Below are positions 44,690-56,807 of a DNA stretch of 64,000 nucleotides, one piece after another. The DNA comes from Populus alba (taxonomy: Eukaryota > Streptophyta > Magnoliopsida > Malpighiales > Salicaceae). The notes beneath the pieces are model-generated. The model searched no databases, had not been told where the DNA came from, and was given only the letters and a program-made list of their open reading frames with translations. The position numbers were made by a program, and so were the translations under genes. The first letter of the stretch is position 1. Every line of letters begins with the position of its first letter. The stretch covers positions 992,001 through 1,056,000 of the forward strand of contig NC_133294.1 of assembly GCF_005239225.2 (NCBI RefSeq), read 5' to 3'.

Positions 44690-46740
44690 TTTACACGCGA
44701 GGTCTTGTAACTTTGTTGTCTTTGTATTCTAGTCAACGAAGAGGGGCAAGGAGTTGTTGGAATGCCATTAATGAGCTAGCTTTATCTCAGTATTAAATTA
44801 TAAAGATAAGCAATTATATCGCAACTTTCTTTATCCCCGGGCTGCTACAAATTTAGATTTTGTTGAAACTTTAGACTTGTTGATTTTACGATTTAAAAAT
44901 ATTTTTAAAAAAATCTAAATTTATTTTTTATTTTTTTTTATAAACTCTAAATTAATATATTTTTAGTATTTTTTAAATCAAAACTAAATCTTTTAAAATT
45001 ATTCAAAATATTTTTAAAATATAAAAACAAAAAGAAACCGAATCTTGAAAACTCCTAAGCAAGTGGATGAAGAAAACTATGATTATGCACAAAAACAATA
45101 TTTTCCTCAAAGTATTTTAAAGTTGAAAACTGAGGTGGTTTTTGGCACTATCTTCATAACTTTGTTGGCTGTCTTATCTTTTTAACAAATAGCAATCAAT
45201 ATGTGATAACAATTAAATAATCAAAAGTTTCCAAGTAGACATAAGTCTCAGGCAGCCTCTGGAATTTTAAAGATTATTTTTGTTATTGTTCTTAATTTAA
45301 AAATATATTAAGATAATATTTTTAATATAAGTGTATTAAAACAATATAAAAACAGAAAAAAACTAATTTAAAGTAAAAAATTTAAAATTTTTTTAAAATA
45401 TTTTTAAAACACAACCATACATCATCAAAGAAAATATTTGGTAGAAAAGATAATCCTATCGCACGTTGGAAAAGATTAAAGAATTCCATCATTTTATCCA
45501 CTATGGGCTAATTATGACAAGTCCATGAAAAGGAAACATCCAATGAAAAGAGAGAACTTTCATATATAATAATAATAATAATAATGTTTTAGCCAGTGCC
45601 ATGATTGCCTACATATTCATAAGAAAATACCCACTTCCCTCTTAGTGATTCCACGTGAACGGCTAGAAATATGTGAAGTGTATGGCTAATCCCTCGAAGA
45701 TAAATAAATAAATAAATAAATAGTAAAATAAGAAGGGTTGATCTGATCTATTAAAGGAATATATTCCTCTCTTGGCTTTTACAACATATTATACTAAATT
45801 ATTATAGATATTTTTCTTTGAATATATGTAGATATAGTCTCAATGTTTAAAAAGCCAGGAAAATGTTATCTAAAGGTGTGAAATATAAATGGAAATATCT
45901 CAAGTCTTTAGTGAATTTATGTGTGCTCGTAGTTTTCGTGGTTTAAGAAAATTGATGGTTTCAAATATTTTAAACCAGTCAACATTCCACCACTGCGCAA
46001 CGACTAATCACATGGAATGATAGCGACATTTACCAGCTACAGAAAACGAAAATAATCCTAGATGCTTCCTATCGTCCATAAATATACTATATTATTTTAC
46101 GCTTTTTATTCTTCTTAATTATTTTATTAATGTTGTTTAGTTTGTAAGTATTTGATATATATATATAGATTGAAATAGAGTGAGATATATATGAATATAG
46201 TTTTGATTCTGAGATATGATGAGAGTTTTTTTTAAATAGATATATGGTATGATGTGGGATGTGTCAATGAAAGTTTCAATAATATTCATAATTTAATTAA
46301 TTTATTATTTTTATAACTTAGAAGAATTTATTAGAAGAATCAGTGTATATATGGAGGATGTTTCTTTAAGATAACTTAGAGGAATTTATTATTTTTTTTC
46401 AAATGTATATATAGAGGATGTTTCTTTAAGATAATTTAAAAAGATCATTTAGTTTGCATTTTAATCAGTGTTATTAGGATAAAAGAAGAATAATATGTTT
46501 ATTTTAGAAGAATAAAGACCATAATATAAAGATAAATATTTTTATAAGAATTTATCTCTTTATCCCAATAATCTTCATTTTAAATATTTTAAAATAATAA
46601 TCAAACACTACTTTAATTTAATCTCAATGGTTAAAAAAAAAAAAGCTTTAAAATTACCCTTTAATGTAGAATTTCTTTTTGCATGTATCAATGCATTTTT
46701 ATAACTTATCCTAAAAACACACGCATGTGACTTTTAGCCT
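44690..46740. other. Intergenic, upstream of pectin methylesterase
   Basis: No gene is supported. From about 45,880 this region parallels the DNA upstream of the truncated pectin methylesterase copy (about 50,675-50,920), for example around CAATCCTAGATGCTTC-like wording at 46,055 and 50,890. It is therefore the promoter side of a tandem duplication. Short ATA and AATA microsatellites occur near 45,570 and 45,700. Confidence 0.5.
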
Positions 46741-46845
46741 ATAGGTGTCGACAACTTCGATTTTAATATATTATGAACATAAACTAAAGAGACAATTCTC
46801 TTATTGTTTTCTATTTGCTTTGTGGTATCTTAATTCATGGAGCAC

Positions 46846-46853
46846 TATAAATA
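46846..46853 (+). promoter_or_regulatory. TATA-like box upstream of pectin methylesterase
   Basis: TATAAATA lies only 18 bp before the ATG at 46,871. If it is the true TATA box, transcription would begin near or after that ATG and the ATG at 46,895 would be used. Confidence 0.4.
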
Positions 46854-46870
46854 CGAGAGAGGATAAGTCC

Positions 46871-49310
46871 ATGGAAAAAGCAAACACCGCTACCATGGCG
46901 ACAATGAATACTCCTCTACTAGCCACCCCCAAGACCTCTCGTCCCAAAACTATATGTCTGGTTCTCTCCATGGTTGCAATCTTAAGCTCAACCACACTAG
47001 TTACCATGCGCTATTACACAAAAACTAGCCCCTCTTCCCCTCCTGGCCTCTTGCAAAACTTATGTGACCGTGCCCATGACCAAGAATCATGCCTAGCCAT
47101 GGTCTCACAAATAGCTTCAAACACATCCACTAAAACGAGCCAAGTCGGTCTACTTCAGCTCTTGCTAGGAAAATCCACACCCCACATACAAAATACTATT
47201 GAAAAGGCCAAGGTTATTCACAGTCGGATCAACGATGCTAGAGAACAAGCGGCTCTAGGAGATTGCGTGGAGCTGATGGAGATCTCCAAGTACAGAATCA
47301 AGGACACAATAGTTGCTCTTGAAAGTGTTTCATCCAGATCCCATGCAAATGCTCTTACGTGGCTTAGCAGTGTCCTAACCAACCATGATACATGCTTAGA
47401 CGGGCTAAATGGTCCAGCCAGGTCCACAATGGAGCCATACCTCCATGACTTGATACTGAGAGCAAGAACTTCTCTAGCCATACTAGCTGCAATCTCACCC
47501 TCGAAAGAAAATAATGAGATCTTTCCATTGAAAGATGATTTTCCATCGTGGCTACTTAGCATGGATAGAAAGCTTCTAGTTGCTCTGCCGAAGGACATCA
47601 ACGCTGATGTTACGGTGGCTAAAGATGGGAGTGGTAAGTACAAGACTGTGAAAGAGGCTGTGGCATCGGCACCGGATAATGGCAAGACTAGGTATGTTAT
47701 TTATGTGAAGAAGGGGAAATACAAGGAGAATGTTGAAGTGGGAAAGAAAAAGAAGAACGTGATGCTTGTTGGTGATGGCATGGATTCCACTATCATTACT
47801 GGTAATTTGAATGTTGTTGATGGGTCTACAACATTCAACTCTGCCACTGTAGGTACAGATCTTCCTCCTCTTTCCTTTTCTTTATTTCTTCTGCAAATCA
47901 AATTAATCCAGCCCTTTTCTCATCATAAAATCATTGTCGATGGTTTTCTTTTTCCAAATATTATCTCATCTCATTTAGGAGTCCAACTAGGCAGATCAGA
48001 GAGCACATTCGAACACGCCACCATATAGAAAAGACAAACAAAGGGAAAATTGAAATATATCTTGAAGTTTGCCCTCTTTTGTTATGAAGGATAGCAAGCC
48101 GGCTAATATAAATCAGTGAATGAGATTTCTTCAATGATTTGAAGTACTTTCTTTTGGAGTGAATTCATTACTATATTATTTGGAGTAGATTTACTCTTTT
48201 TGATGGAATTGAATATTTATAATTTTAATATAATAATGATTTAGATAAAAATTTTTAAAAAATTACAATAAACATTATTTATTTGGATTAAAATTGTCTG
48301 ATTGGATGATGATATTCACGTTATAATTAATTATTATATTAATTATTTATAATTTATATTATAATAGATTTTATTTTCCAATGGGTTTCGATATTTTTTA
48401 TTGTATTATTTTTAATTTAAAAATATTTTGCAATATAATATCTCACACCTAAATGAGGAAAAAACATTTGATTCCATGAGCAAGCTTAGAATAGTCCCAA
48501 ATCACAAGCATGCTTACGAATTAAAAGGCTTGTACCTTTCATAATTAGTTTCTTACAAATTAAATACTCGCCCTCATTAGACGTCAAACCAACCAAGTTT
48601 TATGATCTATGAATGCAGCTGCTGTCGGTGATGGATTCATAGCCCAGGACATTTGGTTCCAAAACACCGCTGGCCCAGAGAAGCATCAGGCGGTGGCCCT
48701 CCGCGTCGGAGCTGATCAATCAGTGATTAACCGATGCCGCATTGATGCCTATCAAGACACCCTCTATACCCACAGCCTCCGGCAATTCTACAGAGATAGC
48801 TATGTTACTGGCACAGTGGACTTCATCTTCGGCAATGCCGCTGTGGTGCTCCAAAACTGCAAGCTTGTACCACGAAAGCCCATGAGTGGACAAAAGAACA
48901 TGGTAACAGCCCAGGGAAGAACTGATCCAAACCAAAACACGGGGACATCAATCCAGAAATGTGACATTATAGCAAGCTCCGATCTTACGCCTGTCAAGAG
49001 CTCATTCAAATCATACTTGGGCCGTCCATGGAAGGAGTACTCAAGGACTGTGGTAATGCAGTCCAATATTGGTGACCTTATTGATCCGGCTGGGTGGTCA
49101 GCGTGGGATGGGGAGTTTGCCCTAAAGACTTTGTACTATGGTGAGTATTTGAACCAGGGAGCAGGCGCTGGTACTAGTAAAAGAGTGAATTGGCCAGGTT
49201 ATCATGTCATTACTAGTGCTAATGAGGCCAAGAAATTCACAGTGGCTGAGTTGATACAAGGAGGGGTTTGGTTGAAGTCTACTGGAGTTTCTTATACAGA
49301 AGGGCTGTGA
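46871..49310 (+). CDS. Pectin methylesterase with PMEI pro-region
   Basis: Exons 46,871-47,852 and 48,619-49,310 flank a 766-bp GT-AG intron and encode 557 residues, typical of type I pectin methylesterases. A membrane anchor or signal (28-46) precedes an inhibitor-like pro-domain with the four cysteines (65, 74, 132, 175). RKLL at 233-236 is the usual site where a subtilase removes the pro-region in the Golgi. The catalytic domain (about 243-557) removes methyl esters from homogalacturonan in the wall, altering its stiffness. Gln351, Gln373, Asp374, Asp395, Arg463 and Trp465 occupy the active-site positions with the same spacing as the carrot enzyme. The frame is open upstream to 46,745, but Met at 46,871 or 46,895 gives the usual N-terminus. 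The truncated paralogue aligns from the second of these, and the nearby TATA-like box also favours it. No active-site residue is missing. Confidence 0.94.
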
Positions 49311-51373
49311 TGATAGACCGGGGTCATCGTCTTCTCAAAACAAGTGAAATGTTGTGGCTTTTTGTTTCCCCTCTTTTTGCCCTTTTAGAACCATTTCGGT
49401 CGGTAGAAATGGGCTCAACTTTTTTTTTTTTTACTAGATATAATGGGTTTTGAGTTATTAATAAGAGCTTTCTTCATTTCGTTTAAGCAATTCTCTCCCT
49501 GTGTGTATTATGATTAGGGGAAAAATGCTTAATATCGATGCTTTAAGTATTCGATGAAGTGACTACTAATTTCGGAGCATTTCGAAATATATTATATATA
49601 TATATATATCAAAATATTAATTTAATAAATATAATTTCAATTCAAGTTCAATATTAAATTAATTTTTGAAATTATATAATTCAAGTTGCAAACATAAGTA
49701 AAAAAAGTGAGTTAACCAATATGATTCGATCGACTCGACGAACCCAAAAACAACCTTAACAATTAGTAAAAATATAAGTTGACTATAAAAAAAATCAAGA
49801 CATCTTTTAAAAAAAAAAATTGAAATGACAATATATTAGATTGACTTGGGTCTATCTAGGTTAATCTTTCAAACCCATGACTTAGATCATGAGATTATGA
49901 TAATCCCAAATAAAACAAATCAAAAACAAATTATAAAGCTTAATTCTCAATAAACTTATTGTTAAATAATAAAATTGAAAAAACTTCAATGTAAAAAAAG
50001 AACACAATAAAATGACATTTCTAAAAGAAATTAAAATTTAAACAAAATTACAAAAAAGTCATTAATGATCACAAGATTTATTTTTTTGTATTTTTTATTT
50101 GACCATTGACAGTGACTTTTTCTGAACTTCATTGCCTTAAAATGTTAACTAGAAATATAATAGTATGCCAATAAACTTCTCGTGAAATTTCAGCCCGATT
50201 CAACAATCAGATTGAAATATATGATTAATATCGTAAAATTAGATAATATTGTTTTTTTAAAAAAACAAAAAAAAACACACAATTTGACCGAGACAAAACC
50301 AAAATGTTTCAAATGGAATTGGGTGGAATTTTCAAAATAAACCAAGATTTTGAGCGAGAAGAAATTTATTTTGTTTTATCTTGTTTTTTGAATTGGAATA
50401 AGATATATAATTATTTTGGATAAAAATGAACGAAATTGATAACCTTGCATTACAGTGACATGAATCTCCACTTTGGTGAAAGAGAAAGGTTTTGAATATA
50501 TTTTTTCTTTTCTTTTTCATTTTTTTTAATAGTTAAACATGAAGATTTCATTTTCTCTCAATTAAAGATATAGATTACAAGATGAAAAAATCAAATAAAA
50601 ATAAATAAATTTAATCTCGATAAGAAAAGTTCAGTTCACAAGTATTATCTAACACTACTATAAAAGTAAATATAAACATCTCAAGTTTCTATTGAATTAA
50701 CTCTATGTGTAGTCATAGTTTATATCGTTTGAAAAAGAATCCCATTACAAAGTGGCACTATGAGTAAAAAGCTATGTGTGGTTTCTTATTGTCAACAATC
50801 CCAGATTAGAAAATGAGCATCTAGCGAAACCCGTGTCATGACATTTTATGAAAGTGAAATTTACCAACTACTTTGCAAAGAAAAGGAGAACAATCCTAGA
50901 TGCTTCTTAGGGTACGTAACTGGTAAATTTCCGATTGTTTGTAATTGGTAATTGATAATATGAAAGCTGGCTTGGTAATCCATATATTTTCCCGAGTCAA
51001 TTCTAGATTGGTTTGAAAACTATACCTTTTTTTAATAGCTATTTATGACACAAAGCCATCTTATTATCTATTTTCTTTGGTCATGTCTTGATCGAGGACT
51101 ACGATAGTCTATTTGTTTATGTGTTTTTAAAAGTATTTTTTAAAAAATTTAATTTGTTTTTATTTTTTATTAACTTTAAATTAATATGTTTTTAGTGTTT
51201 TCAAATCATTTTGATGTGTTGATGTCAAAATTTTTTTTTTAAAAAATATATCATTGGCATATATTTTAGCATGAAAAATTATTTGAAAAGCAATTGCAAC
51301 TATACAGCCAAACAAATATACAAGGAAAATAACCGGTAGAGAAAGCATAGCAAGGGGAAAACCAGCTACTACC
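49311..51373. other. Intergenic between pectin methylesterase copies
   Basis: This begins with the 3' untranslated region of the intact gene. The middle is AT-rich with no gene. From about 50,675 the DNA resembles the region upstream of the intact gene, marking the start of the second duplication unit. Confidence 0.55.
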
Positions 51374-51851
51374 ATGGCTACAATCAACCATCCTCTACTT
51401 CATACGCCCGAAGCCTCTCACCAAAAAACCATTTGTCTAGTTCGCTCTTTGGTTGCAATCTTAAGTTCAACCACGCTAGTTACCATCAACTACTACTCAA
51501 AAATCATGCCCACTACCCCTATTGGCTTATTGCAAAACCTCGTGACCATGGCCCTGATCAGTCATCATTCCTAGCAATATTAATCACACAAATTGCCTCA
51601 AACACAACAATCAAGATGAACCATGTTAATCTACTTTATTTTTTGTTAGAAAAATCAACACCCGACATTCAAAATATCATTGAAAAGGCCAAGGATGTTA
51701 GCCGTCTAAGCAATGACCTTAGTGAACAAGCGGCTATACTTGATTGCGTGGAGTTAATAGAGTTCTCCATAAGAAGAATCAAAGACTCGATAGTTGATCT
51801 TGAAACTATTAAGACATCCAATCCCTATGTACATACATGGCTTAGCAAAGT
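51374..51851 (+). pseudogene. Truncated pectin methylesterase paralogue (PMEI part only)
   Basis: It aligns with residues 9 to about 165 of the intact gene 4.48 kb upstream: the MATINHPLL start, the anchor segment [17 protein letters not shown], and inhibitor-like helices with ILDCVELIEFS and KDSIVDLE. A one-base deletion at about 51,540 shifts the frame exactly at the codon of the first pro-region cysteine, and the second cysteine codon reads Phe. Homology stops near 51,850, where the end of a Copia LTR begins. No catalytic domain is found on the far side of the Copia remnant. The copy is dead. Confidence 0.85.
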
Positions 51852-51995
51852 TGAGAATAATAGAATAGCTTAGATTATATCTTAGCCAACCTTTCATATT
51901 TATATATATGTAGCAGTACACGACAGTAATTGTAGGAATCACAATATTGAAATAATGTTACATTAATTCCTATACATATATGTACATGCTATACA
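51852..51995 (-). repeat. 3' LTR of the Copia element
   Basis: A segment of about 144 bp lies between the RNase H end with its purine-rich tract and the pectin methylesterase homology. On the minus strand it starts TGTATAGCATG and ends ATTCTCA, so it has TG...CA ends. The exact start is uncertain by several bases. No second LTR is present to compare. Confidence 0.55.
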
Positions 51996-52009
51996 TTGTA
52001 TAATATATC

Positions 52010-53534
52010 CCCTCAAGCCGAGGGTAGAGGATTGACCTGAAGCTTGTAACAAAAAGCAGTAAAGGAAGCAGCAGAAAACGGCTTGGTGAAGACATCGCAA
52101 TATGAATCTGAATATTTTTCTTTGCAACCTGGTCTTGGACAAAGTGGTAATCCACCACAACATGCTTAGTATGAGCATGGAAAATAGGATTTACTAAGAG
52201 ATAGGTGGCGCCGGGGTTATTATACCAAATGATAAGAGTAGAGATGGAGAGAACCTGCAGATCTATTTATAAATATTGAAGCCATATGACCTCAGCAGTA
52301 CTATCTGCTAAGGCTTTATACTCAGCCTCAGTAGAGGAGCAAACAACTGTGCGTTACTTGCCTGACTTCCATAAAATTGGCGTCTGATAAAAAAAAACAA
52401 GTAACCACTCGTAGACTTGTGATCATCCATACTACTAGCTCAATCTGCATTTGTAAAACCATGTAGAGCAAAGGAGGAACCTCGAGTGATATGGAAACCA
52501 TAAGATGTCATACCTTTAAGGTAGCGTAGATATGTTTAATGACGACCCAATGAGAATTTGCAGGAGCATACATAAACTGAAAAACTCTATTAACAACAAA
52601 GCAGATAATTGAGTGGGTGATGGTAAGATACTGAAGAGCACCCATAATTTGACGAAATCGTATATGATCATAGAATGGATTATCTGGCATTATATTAACT
52701 TTCAGAGGAGAGACTGTAGTATCAATGGGTTTACAAGAAGTTATATCTGCCCGAGTAAAGATGTTAAGAATATATTTGTGCTAACACAACATCAAACTCA
52801 TACCTGTAGACTAAACTTCAATACCTAGAAAGTAATGAAAAACGTCTAAGTCGTGAAGCTTAAATTCAGAGCTCAGTAACTATATTAGGCAATGAAGCAT
52901 AGTAAAGTTACTACCCGTAAGTAGAATATCATCAACATACACCAGAAGATAAAAGATATTAGTACCATCAGACAAGATAAACAAGGAGGTGTCAACCTTG
53001 GAGGCAAGAAAACCAATAGAGAGTATAAGATCATTAAGACGAGTGTACCATGCTCTTAGTGCTTGTTTTAAACCATACAACAACTTGTGTAATCTGCACA
53101 AAAGATGAAAGAGTAGAGTCAACAAAACCTGGAGGTTGTTTCATGTAAACGTTTTCAGTAAGAACACCATTGAGAAAGATATTATAAATATCAAGTTGAT
53201 AAATATTTCAATTACACAAAACCATAATGGAAAAGACTAATCTGACGGTAGCCTACTTAATAACTAGATTGAGGGTTTCAGAATAATCAATGCCTTCTTG
53301 CTGGGTAAAGCCTATAGCAACGAGGCATGCTTTGTAACGCTTAATGCTATCATCAACATGACGTTTGATCCGATACACCCATCTATTGCCAACATTCATC
53401 GAAGGATGAAAAGGAACTAAAGACCATGTGTTATTAGAGCGCAAAGCCTTGATCTCATCATACATAACATCATGCCAAATGACATACCTGTTAGTATCAA
53501 AGAATGCAAGGGGTTTAGAAGAGGAAGATAGCAA
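52010..53534 (-). pseudogene. Copia reverse transcriptase and RNase H
   Basis: Reverse transcriptase starts in the 53,534-53,253 segment (YDEIKALRSNNTWSLVP, then KACLVAIGFTQQEGIDYSET). It continues at 53,125-52,880 with LHKLLYGLKQALRAWY and the catalytic YVDDILLTGS. RNase H follows at 52,690-52,508 (MGALQYLTITHS) and near 52,240-52,050 (PGATYLLVNPIFHAHTKHV and DYHFVQDQVA). The parts lie in different frames separated by stops, so no enzyme can be made. Confidence 0.85.
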
Positions 53535-53869
53535 TACTTGTGGTGAGGCAATAACAATGGCAGTGGAAGCAACTAGATTTGTTGTCTTCGGCTGTCGTGA
53601 TCAAAGGACCATATAATGTCTGCTACAACAGATAAGAGGATAAATCAACCATCGTATTCAGGCCAACTGAAGGGGTTGAGGGAGAATTTGTCACAAGTAG
53701 AGGGCTAGCAGAAAAAATGAGACTAACAATAAAGGCAAAATCTATAGCAGCTTTGACATTGGCCAAATAAGGAGAAAAAAAGGAGGAACTAAAGATCGTC
53801 CCAACACTAACAGAGGTATTATGTAAGAGGCTAGGGGAAATTGATTTACAAGCTGTACCTGGAGCAGAA

Positions 53870-54990
53870 TGATTAGATAAACATGCATGTGATGATGGGC
53901 AAGTGAAGGGTAGAGGTTGCGGTGCGTGGGTAAAGAAGGGTGGTAGAGTAGAGGTAGATGAGGGATGGTGAGGGGTTGTATGAGTGGTGAACAATAGGGA
54001 ATGGAGCAGATTTGGAAAGAGGGTAGTGGCAGGTTGGGTGGGGAGAGGAGTGGAAACCTTTGAAATAGACATGACGAGAGATATAAATGCGTTGAGATGC
54101 AATGTCAAAACATTGATAACCAAGGTGAAAAGAGCTGTAACCAAAAAACACGCATGGAGAGGAACAAAAATTCAATTTATGATTGTTATCGGGATGTAAA
54201 AAAGGAAAGTAAAGACACCCAAAAGTACATAAAATATGATAATTAGGAGATTGTTAAAACAAACAATCAAACGGGGATCTATTTGCACAAACAAGAGTAG
54301 GCATATGATTTATAAGATAAACCGAAGTTTCAAAAGCATAATTCTAAAACCGGAATGATGCTTTATATTGTTTTAGAAGAGTAAGTCTGGTTTCCATAAT
54401 ATGTTTATGAGGACGTTCTACCATGTCATTTTGTTTATGAGTGTGAGGACAAATCAGACGATGATGAATACCAATGGTTTGAAAGAAAGTGGATAGTTTG
54501 CGGTATTCACCGCTCCAGTCAGTTTGAACAGATTTTATTTTTGATGAAAATTGACGCTTAATGAGAGTCTAAAATTGGTTAAAACCATAGTAAACATCAA
54601 ACTTGACAACAAGAGGGTAATACCATATATATTTTGTGTACACATCAATAAAAGTAACAAAATAATGATAGCCATCCAAAGAATAACGGGGAGAAGGACC
54701 CTATACATCACTAAAAATTAATTCAAGCAAAGTAGAAGTTTTGTGACCCGTAGGTCCTAAATACAGACGTGATGATTTTCATAATTGGACAACTTTGACA
54801 TTAAAAATTAAGATGTTTGTTGTTACCAATAATCCTTTTTTCGAGACTAATAATTAAAAAATATGATAGATAGGATGACTTAGTCGACGATGCCATAAAT
54901 CAATGGAAGTAGAAATGCAGGGAGATAAATAGGCTTGAAGAACTAACATGACGGAAGACCTGAACAAAACATAGAGACCATCTTTACTCT
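53870..54990 (-). pseudogene. Copia integrase region
   Basis: The minus strand of 54,470-54,200 gives integrase-type wording (HRLICPHTHKQNDMVERPH, then a KQYKASFRFW stretch). The segment 54,175-53,873 gives the conserved block after it (SSPCVFFGYSSFHLGYQCFD, then RIYISRHVYF). Weaker similarity extends to about 54,700. The frame is interrupted. A Ser/Thr/Pro-rich linker (54,144-53,623) separates it from the reverse transcriptase. Confidence 0.75.
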
Positions 54991-54993
54991 AAC

Positions 54994-55690
54994 CTAATAG
55001 GATGACTTCATTGGTGTTGAGATCCTTGACATAAAACATAAATGGGTGAAATTCAAAATAAACATTGTTATCGAAACAGAATTTCTAAACAGAAAGATAT
55101 GAAGAACATTACAAAGTGAAGGAATATGAAGAACATGATCGATATGAGATATGTGAAGTCCTTTACCATCATCAACATGCCAATTCATTACTGAGTTATG
55201 GTTCTGAAGCATCCAAGGTTACAAGACTAGGTGTAACGTATTGATTGGCATCGGTGTTCGGAAACCAATCGGTAGTACCTATGGAGGAGATATTACATAA
55301 CGCCAGATTTGTACTAGGTTGTTGTCTATAACCTTGGTGTTCAAATTGAGGGCAGTGAAGAGTTGTATGGCTGAATGTTTGACATAATTGGCAGTGTGGA
55401 TTTTGCCCCTTGTTGCATTACCAATTACCTTGTTTGTTGTCATTTGTGGAGGAGCTGTGAAGGCTGCAGAATTCTGGTTTGCATGCTGCAGATATGTTCC
55501 TTCTGTTGTTTAACTAGTTGGGACACCAACCTTTATGAAAAAGGCCCCTATTGCGACCAAAGTTTCCAGAAGACTGGCGTTGAGAGATAAAGGCTGAAGG
55601 AGGTGTGTTGGGCGTGGGCAACAAGTGAGCATTAATGGCAACATACCCTATGAATGGATGAGATGATTTATGTATAATCCCGAGAAAAAA
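54994..55690 (-). pseudogene. Copia gag zinc knuckle, protease and pre-integrase
   Basis: At about 55,400-55,350 on the minus strand there is a CCHC zinc knuckle, CQLCQTFSHTTLHC (C-x2-C-x4-H-x4-C), the gag nucleocapsid signature. It is followed by a protease-like WFPNTDANQYVT stretch in which the catalytic Asp-Ser/Thr-Gly has been lost. The segment 55,212-54,994 holds the pre-integrase block. Similarity to gag ends near 55,690 in a poly-A/T stretch. Confidence 0.7.
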
Positions 55691-55694
55691 AAAA

Positions 55695-56290
55695 ATAATA
55701 AAAAAAATCAAGGCTAGATTAAATTTAAAGGAAATAAACTAAACTAGAAAGAAGTGGGGGCAAAACAAATACACTTAAAGAAGATGGGGCCTAAATGCAA
55801 ATAAGAATAATTATAGAGCATAAGTACTCCTTTTGTCATAAAAAAAAAAAAACAGATCTGGAGATAACGTAAAGAAAGAAAAGAGGGAGTTTTATGTTCA
55901 TTTTTACAAACCATCCAAGATTAAGGGTTGTAGGTAAAATAAAACACTGGTGGGAAAGGGGTTAACAAGAAGAGAAGAGGGAAGGGCCGACTGCCATTAA
56001 AAAGAAAGAAAAAAAAAAGAGGGATCAAAACTTTGAGGTGTATCGGGAGGGACCACAGGTGTGGGGCAACAACAACAACAGCAGCAAGGGAGTACGAATA
56101 GAGCTTCTATTTTAGGTAGGTGAATCGCACCTATACTTCCTAGTTAATTTCCATGATTTATTTATATTACCAATGTGAATTGTGCATTTCTGAATGTATG
56201 GGTATTCAAGGTGAAAAGTTGTGTAAATTGCCAAATGATGAAATTATCATTGACAAAGGAAATATGAGAAGTGCGAATTGAGGCGTAAAC
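55695..56290 (+). other. Possible 5' LTR or leader of the Gypsy element
   Basis: No gene. The wording (GAGGGACCACAGGTG, an AAC/AGC triplet stretch at about 56,067-56,088, then AGCTTCTATTTTAGGTAGGTGAATCG) resembles LTR regions of plant Gypsy elements. The tandem 56-bp array follows directly. The start of any LTR is not visible, perhaps lost with the Copia junction. Confidence 0.35.
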
Positions 56291-56570
56291 TAGCATACAT
56301 TTAGTGTATGTTAGGATCCCGGGTAATGGGATCATCATGTAAGGACTAACATACATTTAGTGTATGTTAGGATCCCGGGTAAGGGGATCACCATGTATCG
56401 GCTAGCATACATTTAGTGTATGTTAGGATCCCGGGTAAGGGGATCGCCATAATTGGACTAGCATACATTTAGTGTATGTTAGGATCCCGGGAAAGGGGAT
56501 CACCATGTATGGGCTAACATACATTTAGTGTATGTTAGGATCCCAGATAAGGGGATCACCTTGGAATGAC
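56291..56570. repeat. Five tandem 56-bp repeats with paired hairpins
   Basis: Units begin at 56,291, 56,347, 56,403, 56,459 and 56,515, an exact 56-bp period. Each contains two inverted repeats: CTA(A/G)CATACA/TGTATGTTAG around a 5-nt loop (a perfect 10-bp stem in units 2 and 5), and GATCCC/GGGATC. It lies upstream of the Gypsy gag zinc knuckles and is probably part of that element's LTR or leader. Confidence 0.9.
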
Positions 56571-56726
56571 TCATATGGAGTGATGGTGATGGTACCGGTG
56601 ATATTGGTATCGGTAATGTGATAAGCAAAAAGAAAAAAATGATCATGTTCAATCTCTCATAGAGTCTATAATGAAGGTTGAAAGTGGTAGAGGGAACAAT
56701 TAATAATAGTTGGACAAGGAAGGGAT

Positions 56727-56762
<36 letters not shown>
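56727..56762. repeat. TAA microsatellite
   Basis: About twelve TAA/ATA triplets in the leader before the Gypsy gag fragment. Confidence 0.9.
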
Positions 56763-56807
56763 GAAAACTAGAAGGGAGAGGCAAATGAACTATGAAATTG
56801 CTCTGGA

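Larger units (their letters stand above)
51852..55690 (-). mobile_element. Decayed Ty1/Copia retrotransposon (minus strand)
   Basis: Read on the minus strand, the order is gag zinc knuckle, protease, gag-pre-integrase, integrase, reverse transcriptase, RNase H, polypurine-like tract (GAGGGGATAT) and LTR. This order, integrase before reverse transcriptase, defines Copia elements. Many stops and frameshifts break it. It is truncated within gag at about 55,690, so the main gag and the other LTR are missing. It interrupts the truncated pectin methylesterase copy. Confidence 0.85.

Noticed and set aside
47218..47685. Antisense frame of 155 codons in pectin methylesterase
   Set aside because: Opposite-strand shadow of exon 1 with no recognisable features.
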